Counted from the stretch's first letter, positions 35,317-46,710 are shown. The stretch: 64,000 nt of DNA from Loripinus fragilis (GCA_964019695.1 OZ026527.1:75293471-75357470); one strand, 5' to 3'. Notes: generated from the sequence alone by a model not told the origin. Made by a program: numbers and translations.

Positions 35317-35432
35317 GAACAGAACAGAAAATGTATTAAGACTTAAGCATTACAAATATGTTTTGTTTATTATGTATTGTTGTGATGATGAGCTTGTAAT
35401 GCTTAAGTCCAAATAATTTTTCTGTTCTGTTC
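35317..35432. repeat. GAACAG-type hairpin MITE
   Basis: The arms 35317-35355 and 35394-35432 are complementary (GACTTAAGCATTACAA with its partner, ending in GAACAGAACAG repeats), with a ~38-nt loop. A half copy is embedded at 15890-15945. Confidence 0.75.
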
Positions 35433-35607
35433 TGTTCTGTTTTTATTTTAGTAAACTGTGTTCGCTGTGGATGTTGCAGAGAGAGATTAGCGTTTATTTC
35501 TCAAAGCATTTCAAACATCCGAGATGCTGCAGTTAACCCTATGCACAGATGCACTCTTAGGACATTTTAAGCAAAGCGCAAAAAGTATGCCAAATATGTC
35601 TGTCTAA

Positions 35608-36512
35608 TGTAACGTAGTCTCTGTGTGTGATCGTATAGTATTTTCGTAGTACTTCCGCGTTGTGTTTTCTAATCTAAAATAAAGTTCTCAACTACAAGAG
35701 TTTTTCAGTCTTTAATGACAACCCAATAATATAATAATTAAGCTCGCTAAAGGTCGTTATGAGAGAGAGAGCCCATCTCTCATAGAGGCTGCCTAATGCA
35801 TATTAACAGTACACGCTTAGTGTACACTCTACACCAGTAAGTTAAGCTCTTAGCGTGTCATAATCAGCTCTGCTGTATGGTCAGATACCTGGGAGATTTA
35901 TACCTATTCAGTAACATTCCATCACGTATTGTTTTGCTAGATAAAATTCTTTGTACCTTAAAATAATCACAAATCATAACAAGTTGTCAACACAATGAAC
36001 ATGTGGCATGAGGTGGCATGTTTTCTCAGGCAACTGCACTCTCAGATTGGCATATCGCATAAACAATATAGCTTCCTCCCAGCCGGAATGAAAACATAAT
36101 ACTGTTTGTGCACCTGTTACTATCAACAATTAGAAGGCTTCTGTCATAACAATGGTTTTGTTTCTGTGCCAAATGAACTTGCTTCCTTGCCAGATGTATA
36201 TGAGAAATTATCAAAGTACATCTTGCATGTCAGTGAGTTCGATAAAATCCAATAATGAAAGTTTTAAGCCTAAAGTGATTTCAATAATTAACTGTTTGCT
36301 TACTAGCGAATCTCAGCCTTCCAATATTATTCCCAAAGATCCATTCTGAGTGTGGCCTGTTAAACACTATTAAAGTCACTATGGGCTGGCCCATATTACA
36401 CACCTCTAAATACACTTTGAGTCTTTAGCCTTAACCTTATTTCTCCTAAATATTGCTTGGACCATGTCGAGCGTCCGTCTGTGCGTGCGTACGTACAGGT
36501 AACTATGTTACA
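35608..36512 (-). repeat. 3' LTR (element is on minus strand)
   Basis: 905 bp, with TGTAAC and GTTACA at the ends. Compared with the other LTR I see two substitutions, both in the stretch ATTACACACCTCTAAATACA (about 36396-36415). Small ORFs inside occur identically in both LTRs and are not genes. Confidence 0.93.
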
Positions 36513-36524
36513 CACCTCCCTTTT
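36513..36524 (-). other. Polypurine tract
   Basis: On the minus strand AAAAGGGAGGTG directly abuts the 3' LTR start. It is the usual primer site for plus-strand DNA synthesis in LTR retroelements. Confidence 0.75.
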
Positions 36525-36831
36525 ATAAAGAAATTAATTTACCTACTAAATTAATTAGTAATCAATTTAGTACCAAATTAATTTTAACCATTTTAGAAAT
36601 TTCTTAATCTGACCATACAAAAATAACTTCATCTCATGTATTTGTGTTATCCACAGCTTTGACTGACTGAGATAAACACTACACACAAGAAATAAAATAA
36701 CATATATATACACAAAAGTCATTGTTCATTCTGAAAAGTATTCATCAGAATATCTAAATAAATCCGATTATTAGACTGTCTATGGTGACCAGGATCTATT
36801 ATATCCATATATATAGTGAACTGGATACTGT

Positions 36832-37053
36832 CTATATATATGTTCCAAAATCGGGATCACCATTCACGGTCTTCACCACATCTTGAACAACTGGAGGGAC
36901 AGGAATAGACATCATGGGTACACGAAATTTCACGTTAGGCACCAGGATTCTGTCATCTTCTTCAAACGATTGGTTATGATAATTTACCACCAAAAACGTG
37001 GGCACCGGAACTGCACCAGGAACGACCTTGTATTCTGTAGCCATAAGCCTCAT
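36832..37053 (-). CDS. Small ORF between env and 3' LTR, function unknown
   Basis: A 73-codon ORF with a true ATG at 37053, starting MRLMATEYKVVPG. It has a proline/valine-rich interior (VPVPTFLVV, IPVPPVV) and no membrane segment, signal peptide or cysteine motif. It lies inside the retroelement, 235 bp after the env stop and about 310 bp before the polypurine tract. That is the position where retroviruses keep accessory genes. A TTATTTATTGTAG acceptor-like sequence lies about 11 nt before the ATG, so it could be read from a spliced RNA. I do not recognise the protein. It could also be a chance ORF in the 3' untranslated region. Confidence 0.4.
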   Translation of the reverse strand: MRLMATEYKVVPGAVPVPTFLVVNYHNQSFEEDDRILVPNVKFRVPMMSIPVPPVVQDVVKTVNGDPDFGTYI

Positions 37054-37287
37054 ATCATCTGGCTACAATAAATAATTACAGTTCATATAATCCAACGTCG
37101 ATAATACTCCAGCGTCGGCACTCTGTAAGACCTTCAGGGTCAGACAAAGTACATAATACTAAATTAAATGTCATCATACATGTAAAAGTCAAACATGTAT
37201 ATTTTAATAAAAGTTCATCATAAATCATCTCTACATTTATACACCACATGTGGAATTTATACATATATCTTGGAGGATATATCTGCT

Positions 37288-39276
37288 CTACTTTGAGCCT
37301 GCAAATGCTAACATTGCATCCATCCGCCTGAAGGGATTTTCTTGACCTTCTGATCTGTTACTGACAGTTCTATCATGTAGAATGGCAGACATCTCAATCT
37401 CGTCTTCACCATAGGAAGATGAGCGTTTTACATTTACTATCTCAAGGTCATGATCATTAGTTAATCGTTCACCAACTATCTGGTTCAAGCATTTTACCTT
37501 ATACCTTTGCAACCAGACAATTAAACTGATAAAACATACAGATGCAATTAATATTACTGTAACAATGGTCCAATTAAAATTATTCCGCGAATAATCAAAA
37601 TCAACAGATTCAAATGCTCTCGTTTCATGAAACAGGCTCTGTAAGGGAATCTGTTTTAAGCCAGACAAATGAGATGGCAATTCTAGTTTTTCAAGTCTAA
37701 TCAAATCCACTTTAGAATTATTCAACAGTGAAAATTGCGATAGGTTACGCATTCTCAAAAGTATTTGCAATGGATCTGACCTTTCAAATTGACTTCGCAT
37801 TCCGAAATATTCAGGCAATTGCAAATATTTGTTTGAGGCCTTACATGTATTGTTTAGCTTAACAATGCCAAAAGGTGGTTCTATTAAAATGTCATCAGTT
37901 GGTAATGTATTTGTTCGACAGTTTACTGTAAATGTCAAGGGTACATCAGTGACTATAACCCAAAGTCCAAACGACAAATATCTAGTAAATGGCAGTTTCT
38001 GATTCAAAACAACCATTTGTTTACAAAATTTGTTAATGTCATGTACATTTTGCATGTACAACGCCATAATGCAAAACTGATTAACGTTCGACTGATAGAA
38101 TGCTGTCTCTGGGTTGCAAAACTGATAATGATAACTATTACATAAATGATATGTGTTTTCAGACAAGAGTGAAAATTTCGCTCTATCTTTCGATACCATT
38201 AGCATTTCCGTTTCGAGGTCATATTTCAATAGTAACTTAGCATTTTTCTTTGACAAGGGGACTGGTAAGTTATATGTCTTATAAATCTCATATCTTTCTT
38301 TAGTGTTCATGAGTGGAATTTTAAGGGTAATTCTTATCTCATTACTTTCTAAGTATGTGATGCAGTTTAGTGTCTTATAAAAGAACCAAATGTCTTTTCT
38401 TGGATTTCTTGGTAACTCAAAGTTATTAGGAAGTTTCATTTCAATTTCAATTAACAGTTCCTTTAGATTTCTCGGTGAAATTGTGTTGGTGGAAAGATGC
38501 TGCATAGAAAGCATGTTAAGTTCAGATTTTAAGCTATCTAGGTAAAATATTGCATCTTGAGTTGTTTGTTTTATTTCATCAAAGATCATTTAAAATTGTA
38601 AATATGTGTGAACAAATTGTTCTAACCTTACGAACCTTTGAGAAAACATTTCCTGCATCTTTAAAATCTTAACATCAAGTTTTTGTATAACTTCAATCAA
38701 ATCCATTATTGACCTTCTATTTTCAGCTTCTTGACTTCTGGTTAAATTAAGTACTGACAGACTTACATCTAAATCATGTATAATTTGTTTCTGATTCTTT
38801 GCCAACGTTCTTACATTTCGATTTATGTCCTCCAGATCACTTTCTTAAAGAGTACCAAATAATGAACTCATTAACTGTCCAATTATTGGTAAAATTGACC
38901 TTTGACTTCTATTTTGATCAACTGAAAGAGTCTGATATTCTTCAAAGCTATCAAATACAGACATGTATGTATCTGTTAGCAAATCTGCCTCAAGGTGCAA
39001 ACTTTTAAACGTTTCCACATAACCAGTCAAATTCGACCTTTCATAGAAATTAGTTATTGCCTTTAAGATTTCCTCAACGTGTGCCAAATCATTTTTAATC
39101 TTGCTAATTAGATTACTAAATGGCTTTAAATCATGGACAAATGTTACAGACCAATGTGCATCATTAATGAAGACCTCATTAGTCTTCTGAAAAACCACAT
39201 TCTCAGATGTAAAGAGTCCGAATGTTCCACTAATCATCAATGACCAAAAGATAAATGTAAACAACCGTACATTCAT
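37288..39276 (-). pseudogene. env: env: F-like fusion glycoprotein, two in-frame stops
   Basis: A single frame of 663 codons from the ATG at 39276. It starts with a hydrophobic signal peptide (residues about 3-17). A basic RSQR cleavage site at about residues 123-126 is followed directly by a fusion-peptide-like segment (ILPIIGQLMSSLFGTL). A long ectodomain follows, then a membrane helix near residues 567-588 and a cytosolic tail of about 75 residues. This layout and the post-cleavage segment match baculovirus F / errantivirus Env proteins, which fuse viral and cell membranes. The frame is broken by TAA at codon 144 (38847-38845), just behind the fusion segment, and TAA at codon 229 (38592-38590). 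There are no frameshifts. As it stands the full protein cannot be made. A splice acceptor (TTATTCCAG) abuts the ATG. Confidence 0.85.
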
Positions 39277-39297
39277 CTGGAATAAACAATAATAAAA
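39277..39297 (-). promoter_or_regulatory. Splice acceptor for env
   Basis: Minus-strand text TTATTATTGTTTATTCCAG ends exactly at the env ATG. Retroviruses and errantiviruses make Env from a spliced subgenomic RNA, so this is the likely 3' splice site. The sequence is seen; its use is inferred. Confidence 0.6.
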
Positions 39298-39402
39298 CTT
39301 ATTATTACTCTGACATTTAAATGTCACATTGCAACTACATGCAATAAATGAGGAATTATATATACAATTTACCTCAAATTAAATTACTTGCGAGGTCATG
39401 TT

Positions 39403-42400
39403 TTACAACATATCAGAAATTAACCGCAATAATTGTTTCACGTCTCCCTGCTTAGGAGACTTACTTTTACGCCTAACAGGCTTCTCCTGTTCTACTATTT
39501 TAGGAGCATGGCGCTGTGGTGAATAAACTACATTCACATCCATCTCCTGCTCTGAACTACTTAGATCAGACAAAGGCAAAGTACATGAATTATCAGAGGA
39601 TACCTCGTCATCATATTCCATGTCCTTGACCTTAATGTCTTCTTTCTTATTTTGCCTTAATTCCCTATAATTAAGCCTTTTCCTTAGTTCCATAAGAGGA
39701 ATATCGTCCTCATCTTCAGATGTTTCTCTTTCTTGTCTATGTTTCTTAATCATTCTTGCTAAGGGGATGTTATCGTCTGGGTCAGAATCAGATTCACTTT
39801 CTGACTCAGAGGCCTTAGGTGGAATTACATAAGCTGCATCTCTCAAACGCTCACCTTTGGCATCTTTCGATATTTGCCAAGTGTCTACGTTTGCTTTTCT
39901 TAGCATTTCAGCATGTACCTTACTTGTGACACCATCAAGTTGGTTTTTAATTATATAAGAAACTGGACCTTTCTTTTCAATTATTCTATAATAAGGTTTC
40001 CATTTTAAGTCTAATTTACCTTTTCTTTGATTATTCTTATAGAACACTGAATCTCCTACTTGAAATTCTACTGCTTTTGTTCCCCTATCTGCATATTTAG
40101 CTTGTCTTTTCTTTGCTTTTCTTAAATTACTTCTTACTGTTACAAAGGCTTTATGTTGTTCTTGCAAAGCAATCTGATGATAGTCTTCGCCTACATACTT
40201 TCTCCTAGGTTTTAAAATATTATCAATAGGCAAAACTACATCTCTATTGTACAGAAGATAAAATGGAGAGAACTTCGAGGATTCACTAACATTGAACCTT
40301 ATTGCTGCCAAAGCTTGGTTAAGATGTAAATCCCAAGTTTCTTGATTATCAGCTACTTTCTTAGCTAAGATATCATGCAAAGTTCTATGGAAGCGTTCTA
40401 CTTTTGCGTTACTTTGTGGATGATATACACTAGTCAAAACATGATTGATCTTTAACCTGTCCAAAGTTTCTTTAACAATTCTATTGACATTCTCAGTGCC
40501 ATTGTCTGTCACTAATTGTAAACAAGAGCCAAAACGAGGGAAAATCTTGTCAATTATCAAATCAGCTACTGTCTCAGCAGTCTTATCAGGTACTGAAAAA
40601 GCTTCTGGCCAACCACTATACCAATCAACAATTGCGATAATATACCTATTACCTGACAAAGTTGTTGGATATGGACCTGAAAGATCGAGGCTTAATTTTG
40701 CCATCGGATATGGTGGAATATCAGTTTCTTGTAAGGGCTGCTTTACTTTTTGTAATGACCTAGTTTGACAAATAGTACATTCTGAAACATACTTATTAAT
40801 TTCCTTAAACAAATTTGGCCAATAATACTTCTGACGAATAGAATCAAAAGTTTTCTGAACTCCCATATGACCATTCTGATCATGATATTGCTTCACAACA
40901 TATGTTTTAAGGTGTCTAGGAACAAATAATCTCATACATGGATCATCATCAACATTGGAAAGATAATATACCAAGTTATCAACTAACAAATAATGTTTCT
41001 GTACATCTTTACTTTCTTCACCACTCAAAATCATTGACCTAATACTTGAAATGTTATCATCTTTGATCTGTTCTACTTTCATATCAAGGCCACCCTTCTG
41101 AAAATCTAAGCAATCACATTTTTCCAAAGATTCATCATATTGCAAATCACATCTTGCAAACGTGCTTGGATCAAACTCATTCGAATCAATGACATCGATC
41201 TCATACAAATTGTCATTAACATCTAAGATACCCTGATCTTCTACTTCTACCTGCATCTGACTATCTGACTGAACTACTGAATTTTGCTTAACATTATCTG
41301 GGTGCCTAGAAAGAAGGTCAGCACATGTATTTGTTGTACCAGCTATGTATTCTATGGAACAATTGAAACCAGCCATACTTAAAGCCCAAAGTTGAATTTT
41401 CTTATTTTGCATAGGACTTTCAAGTAAGTATTTCAACGGTTTATGATCTGTTTTAATCACAAACTGAGCATTATGCAAATAATAGTCCAGCTTTTGGAGA
41501 GCAAAATGGATTGCAAACGCTTCCTTTTCTACTACTGACCACTTACACTGTGACCTACTTAACTTATGGGACAAATAATATATTGGCTTTTCATCTCCGT
41601 CACATTCCTGTGTAAGGCATGCGCCTATACACGTGTCACTAGCATCTGTGTAAAGAACATAAGGCTTATTTAAATCTGGGTATACTAACAAAGGAACAGT
41701 TGTTAAACTTTCCTTCAAAAACTCAAAAGCTTTCTGATGGACATCAGACCATTTAAAATGAGCATATTTTCTTGTCAACATAATGATTGGTTCAGCAATT
41801 TGACTAAAGTTTGGTAGAAATCTACGGTAATAAGAACACATACCTATAAAAGATCTGACTTCTCTTACACAAGTGGGAACAGGTAACGACCTAATTGCTT
41901 CAACTTTCTTTTCATCAGTTTTGATACCTTCTTCACTAATAATAAAGCCTAAATAATTAGTTTCTAATTGAAGAAAACTACATTTCTTAAGTTTCAGTCT
42001 CAAGTTATGCTGTCTGAGCTTACCAAATATGACTTTAAGATGGTGCATATGTTCTTCTAAAGTTGCACTGAAAATCATGATGTCATCTAAATAAGCAGTT
42101 GCAAATCGATCACATCCTTGCAAAACAACAGACATAAGTTCTTGAAAAACAGCAGGTGCATTTGAAAGGCCAAATGGCATGACATTGAACTCAAACAACC
42201 CCCTGTGGCATGCAAAAGCTGTCTTTTCTTTGTCTTTTTCATTCATGGCAACTTGCCAATACCCACTTTTTAAATCTAACGAAGTGAAGTACTAACACTT
42301 GCCTAGCAAAGCTAAAATATCGTCAATCAAAGGAAGAGGATAAGAATTTTTCTTACTTATCTTATTTAATCTCCTAAAGTCTACACAAAACCTTTTACTA

Positions 42401-43473
42401 CCATCTTTCTTGTCAACTATCACTACAGGAAATGACCAAGGTGATCTAGAACGTCTAATCACATCGGCATCCAACATCTCATCAACTGCTTTGTCAATCA
42501 CTTCTCTATTTTTCATAGGTGTTCTATATGGTCTCATTTTTATAGGGTCATTATTTCCTACATCAATTTGCATTTTAACTGTTTTAGTGTGGCCTAATTC
42601 TGAATCTTTACTTGCAAATAAATCTTTATTTTGCAAAACTAACTTCTCTATTCTTGACCTATATTCTTCAGGTACATCTAAGTCTTTCAAATCAAGTTTT
42701 TCTTTAAATTTATTGTCTTTGATTACTGAATTTATACATGTTACATTATTTTGAATACCTGTGATCTTTGCTATTAAACCATGTCTATAAATCTTAATAA
42801 ATTTATTAGTATTATTAACTACCAAAATCGGCAAGGTCCTATTTTTCGTCAAAGTTGCTACCGTATTGATAATTTGCAGACCAGGTTGATTAATTAAAAA
42901 TCCTTTATCAATTTGTTCTATTTCATAAGACTGGCCTGTGGGTAAATCTGGGTTTTCTCTAACCTTACCGTAACATATAATAGCAGTTTGAGGTTTAATT
43001 AAACATGTATTTTTCATCCTAACTGTTGAGGCAACGTGAATATCTTCGTGAAGATTTACATAATGTTTTCCGTTAATTCTAATGCATTTTAAATCCATGT
43101 ATATCCTTACGTTATTTGATTTCATCCAGTCCAAACCAAGTATCATGTTTCTATTTAATTCTCTAATCACATAGAACTCTTGTGACATTTCGGTACTACC
43201 GATGCAAACTTGTACACTGATGCTGCCATCGCATTTCAGTTCTGAGCCGTTAGCAGATTGTAAACAAACTTTTTTATTTACTAATCTGGGCTTATTTTTC
43301 AACTGATCATACACACCGCGATGCATCAATGAGCATTCTGCTCCAGTGTCAACAAGAGTCCTAAACCTTTGCTTTCCAATCTTTACAAGACATGAGTTTG
43401 GACTGCCTGAAACATTTATATTAAATTTCTCTTGGGTTAATTTTTCTTTATTGTTGTTTTTGCCACTCTTCAC
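39403..43473 (-). CDS. pol: pol: protease, reverse transcriptase, RNase H, integrase (one in-frame TAG)
   Basis: 1357 codons in the -1 frame relative to gag. The protease has the active-site LVDTGAE near residue 40. The RT shows [26 protein letters not shown] and the catalytic YLDD. RNase H shows YTDAS and TDHKPL. The integrase has an N-terminal HHCC zinc site ending CTIC, then the D-D-E core ([23 protein letters not shown]) and a GPY/F-like module ([13 protein letters not shown]). The C-terminus is a long acidic, charged tail with two similar (D/E)D(N/D)IPL blocks. A TAG at codon 394 (42294-42292) interrupts the RT just before the [10 protein letters not shown] motif. All other catalytic motifs are intact. 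The frame is open upstream to about 43533, overlapping gag by 34 nt, and no ATG is needed if pol is made by frameshifting. Confidence 0.93.
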
Positions 43474-43499
43474 ATCGACCTCAGTATGTGAAGAGCACC

Positions 43500-43533
43500 C
43501 TAGTTTTCCTGTTGTTTTCTTTGATATGTGGGT
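43500..43533 (-). promoter_or_regulatory. gag-pol overlap, probable -1 frameshift zone
   Basis: Pol is open from 43533, while gag stops at 43500, and pol lies in the -1 frame. GGAAAAC directly precedes the gag TAG. It allows A-site re-pairing of an Asn codon but is not a canonical X-XXY-YYZ heptamer, so the slip site is uncertain. Confidence 0.5.
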
Positions 43534-44414
43534 CTAGGCTTACCATGACCCATTGGTGGTCTCCTAACTTCTTCTGCCTTACAATCTCGGCTGAAGTGAC
43601 CATTCTGGCCACAACGCCAACACCTAATCAAAAATTCCCCAGCGCTGTTGACCCAATTAAATCTAGGTCTAGCCTTTAATCTATCCTTTAATCGTTGACC
43701 CCTTGAGTGGTCAACCTCCATAGGTGTATGCTGTGTATGCGGTGTGTTTTGTGCATGGTTACTCGTGTAGCCACTGTGATGTGACATCTGAACACGAGCC
43801 CTGAGATTTTGTTCGTTTGTAGCAACTGCTACCGCACCTTGCAGTGTAGCAGGCTGATCTCGTAAAATCTTCATCTTAAGCTGATCGTTATTTAACCCAT
43901 CAACAAAAATGTCGATGAGTTGCCTTTCAATCGGGTCACCCCCTTGATTATCATATGCCGTTTCCGCCAGAGACAATATTCTTTCGGCATAATTGTGGAT
44001 AGACTCACCCCCTTTTTGTTTACATTGTCTAAGCAACGACAATGCCATCTGGCCATCAGTAACGTCAAAAAATCTGACAGCCAATTGTGCCTTCATTTGA
44101 CCCCAATTGTGATTTGGATTTTGGGTCATGTAACGTTCTATAAATCCAGACACTGCGCCACCTGATGTCTGGTACGCGATTTATTTACGGCGGGCATCAT
44201 CTACACCCGTTAACATTGAGTACTTCTCAATGGACTTGATCCACTCTCTAAAATTCTTAGCATTGCCATCAAATCTGCTGACAATACTGGATATCCCCTG
44301 CGCGGCGAGGGCATTTGAAACATTTGCCAATTCGGCCCTAACGTTTTGAAAAATTTGGACGGCAGGATCCAAAGGTTGTGCTTGAGCTTGAGCTTGTCCT
44401 TGCCCGTCATTCAT
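43500..44414 (-). pseudogene. gag: gag: capsid/nucleocapsid polyprotein, one in-frame TAA
   Basis: 305 codons from the ATG at 44414. The N-terminus is Gln/Ala-rich, followed by a capsid-like region with the FDGNAKNFREWI block that is typical of animal Ty3/gypsy Gag. A helical region contains LSLLRQCKQKGGESIHNYAERI. Near the end is one zinc knuckle, CWRCGQNGHFSRDC (C-X2-C-X4-H-X4-C), that would bind the genomic RNA. A TAA at codon 78 (44183-44181) splits the frame inside the capsid part, while the downstream 227 codons stay open in the same frame. Gag ends at TAG (43502-43500). The pol frame overlaps the end of gag by 34 nt. Confidence 0.88.
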
Positions 44415-44531
44415 TTTGATTAATTACTTGTATTAATAAAATTACTTAAATTACAATTTTGCTTGCTTGATAGTTGGTAATCTCTTAACAAACAATCATG
44501 CAAAAGAGAAAGCAAAATAAAACGTCACCTA

Positions 44532-44534
44532 CCT
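44532..44534 (-). promoter_or_regulatory. Candidate major splice donor in the leader
   Basis: Minus-strand AAAAG|GTAGGTG lies about 120 nt inside the 5' LTR and before gag. It is in the right place to be the donor for a spliced env RNA. This is inferred from position and consensus only. Confidence 0.4.
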
Positions 44535-44625
44535 TTTCCTGGTGCGTCTTCGTTTCCTCCATGGTTTCCTCCAAAAATGAATTATGCACAGCACAAAATA
44601 AAACTAAGGCAGCCTTGACCTTTAG

Positions 44626-44641
44626 CCTGCGAGCTGCACCA
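44626..44641 (-). other. Candidate tRNA primer-binding site
   Basis: The minus strand reads TGGTGCAGCTCGCAGG starting 12 nt after the 5' LTR. Read on the plus strand it ends CACCA, like a tRNA 3' end. The tRNA was not identified, and the 12-nt gap is larger than usual. Confidence 0.4.
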
Positions 44642-44653
44642 ATAAAAATAGCA

Positions 44654-45558
44654 TGTAACGTAGTCTCTGTGTGTGATCGTATAGTATTTTCGTAGTACTT
44701 CCGCGTTGTGTTTTCTAATCTAAAATAAAGTTCTCAACTACAAGAGTTTTTCAGTCTTTAATGACAACCCAATAATATAATAATTAAGCTCGCTAAAGGT
44801 CGTTATGAGAGAGAGAGCCCATCTCTCATAGAGGCTGCCTAATGCATATTAACAGTACACGCTTAGTGTACACTCTACACCAGTAAGTTAAGCTCTTAGC
44901 GTGTCATAATCAGCTCTGCTGTATGGTCAGATACCTGGGAGATTTATACCTATTCAGTAACATTCCATCACGTATTGTTTTGCTAGATAAAATTCTTTGT
45001 ACCTTAAAATAATCACAAATCATAACAAGTTGTCAACACAATGAACATGTGGCATGAGGTGGCATGTTTTCTCAGGCAACTGCACTCTCAGATTGGCATA
45101 TCGCATAAACAATATAGCTTCCTCCCAGCCGGAATGAAAACATAATACTGTTTGTGCACCTGTTACTATCAACAATTAGAAGGCTTCTGTCATAACAATG
45201 GTTTTGTTTCTGTGCCAAATGAACTTGCTTCCTTGCCAGATGTATATGAGAAATTATCAAAGTACATCTTGCATGTCAGTGAGTTCGATAAAATCCAATA
45301 ATGAAAGTTTTAAGCCTAAAGTGATTTCAATAATTAACTGTTTGCTTACTAGCGAATCTCAGCCTTCCAATATTATTCCCAAAGATCCATTCTGAGTGTG
45401 GCCTGTTAAACACTATTAAAGTCACTATGGGCTGGCCCATATTACACTCCTCTGAATACACTTTGAGTCTTTAGCCTTAACCTTATTTCTCCTAAATATT
45501 GCTTGGACCATGTCGAGCGTCCGTCTGTGCGTGCGTACGTACAGGTAACTATGTTACA
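44654..45558 (-). repeat. 5' LTR (element is on minus strand)
   Basis: 905 bp, offset from the 3' LTR by exactly 9046 nt throughout, so there is no net indel between them. It ends GTTACA against the CTAA duplication at 45559-45562. It should hold the promoter for the minus-strand transcript. I could not place a confident TATA box or polyadenylation signal. Confidence 0.93.
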
Positions 45559-45814
45559 CTAAAACGTTACCTTGCATCGCTCTAATTCATAAACTGAAGC
45601 GACGGATGGCTAGCTCGAGTATTGTGTCTGATGTATGCTTGCGTTAACCTAGTGGGATCATCTTTGAAGCACGTGCATAAATGAAAAATGATACTGAAAT
45701 ATCCTACCTTCTGTATATACAAATGATTGTGCCGAAAGTAGATTCTGTATATGCGGAATGAATTCTGAGAAAGAATAATGATAAGAAAAAAAAGAACAAG
45801 AACACACTGGAATT

Positions 45815-45888
45815 CAATCTCACGACCTTTTGGTTATAAATTCTGTACCATAACCACTAGACTAGTCAGTAGGACGGTAAAAAAAACC
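45815..45888 (-). other. tRNA-like sequence (minus)
   Basis: The reverse complement reads TAGTCTAGTGGTTATGG (A-box-like), then about 24 nt, then GGTCGTGAGATTGAATTCC (degenerate B-box). The degenerate B-box suggests a tRNA pseudogene or SINE head, just outside the LTR element. Confidence 0.5.
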
Positions 45889-46640
45889 GTTTCATTATCT
45901 TAATTCCTACTTGCTATATTCCTGCAAATCTTATGGTAAATAACGATAGTCAACCGAAGGTAAAACTGTCTTGTGCATATACCGTGAAATGATGCACCTG
46001 TGTCAGGTTAACAAAATCATAAAATGCACGCAGTATACAATTTAAGAATAATTATGTGTAGGTACAGAAGCTGGGGTTTAACATGACCTGCTAATTCTCT
46101 TTCAAAATGAGATGGGCCAACTAGCTTACGTGTAGCGTACGAGCAAACTGGTGCGATTTTGATTATTATTGAACGAGCCATTTATCGCTTTAGTATATGA
46201 ATTCAAGGGATGCAATGTTTTTGACTGATGCATTGCACTTAGTATATTTACACTTTGCTTAAAATGTTTAAAGTGTGTATCTATGCGCATAGTGGGGTAT
46301 TATTTCCCTACTACTTTTATTGCAAACACAGTTTGCTCAAATTAAAAAAAAGGTATCCCCAAAATCAATTCCAAAAACATTTTAAAAAATCAAGTTTAAT
46401 TTCGCTAAAAAGAAAATACCTTTGTTTGTACTCATCTGACTCTTTGCTGGATGCATAAATTATACCGAAATCTCACGTGCTTGCACATTTATCAGGTAGT
46501 GATATTCCATTATGTAGCAGTGTTAATTTTTGCTTCTTCTTAATCCTTAAAGCGCCAAGAAAAAATGCATCTGAAAATGTCGTCTGCTGAAGTCGTCTGC
46601 TGCAAATAATTGCCTAGCGTTACTGACAAATTAAGTATAG
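45889..46640. other. No gene recognised
   Basis: AT-rich, with only short ORFs and no motif. Confidence 0.35.
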
Positions 46641-46642
46641 AA

Positions 46643-46710
46643 GCAAACAGCGTGGATCCAGAACAGACTGCTCCTAAAGGAGCAGTCTGATCTAGGTCCA
46701 CACTGTTTGC
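46643..46710. repeat. Palindromic repeat, GCAAACAG-AGACTGCTCCT family (copy 1)
   Basis: Arms 46643-46675 and 46678-46710 pair almost completely with a 2-nt loop. The same palindrome recurs at 60907-60974. Confidence 0.8.

Larger units (their letters stand above)
35608..45558 (-). mobile_element. Complete env-bearing Ty3/gypsy-type LTR retroelement
   Basis: A 9951-bp element on the minus strand. It is bounded by 905-bp LTRs starting TGTAAC and ending GTTACA and flanked by CTAA on both sides (35604-35607 and 45559-45562). Gene order on the minus strand is leader, gag, pol, env, small ORF, polypurine tract. Pol order protease-RT-RNase H-integrase places it in Ty3/gypsy. The env protein is of the class-I fusion type seen in insect errantiviruses and baculovirus F proteins. 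The LTRs differ at only two positions that I could find, so the insertion is recent. Four in-frame nonsense codons are present and no frameshift. It sits antisense, about 1.3 kb beyond the ceramide synthase stop codon. Confidence 0.93.

Noticed and set aside
36026..36349. Paired ORFs on both strands, repeated identically at 45072-45395
   Set aside because: They lie inside the LTRs, overlap each other on opposite strands and have no domain.
40445..43679. Plus-strand ORFs across the retroelement
   Set aside because: They are antisense shadows of pol and gag coding sequence.
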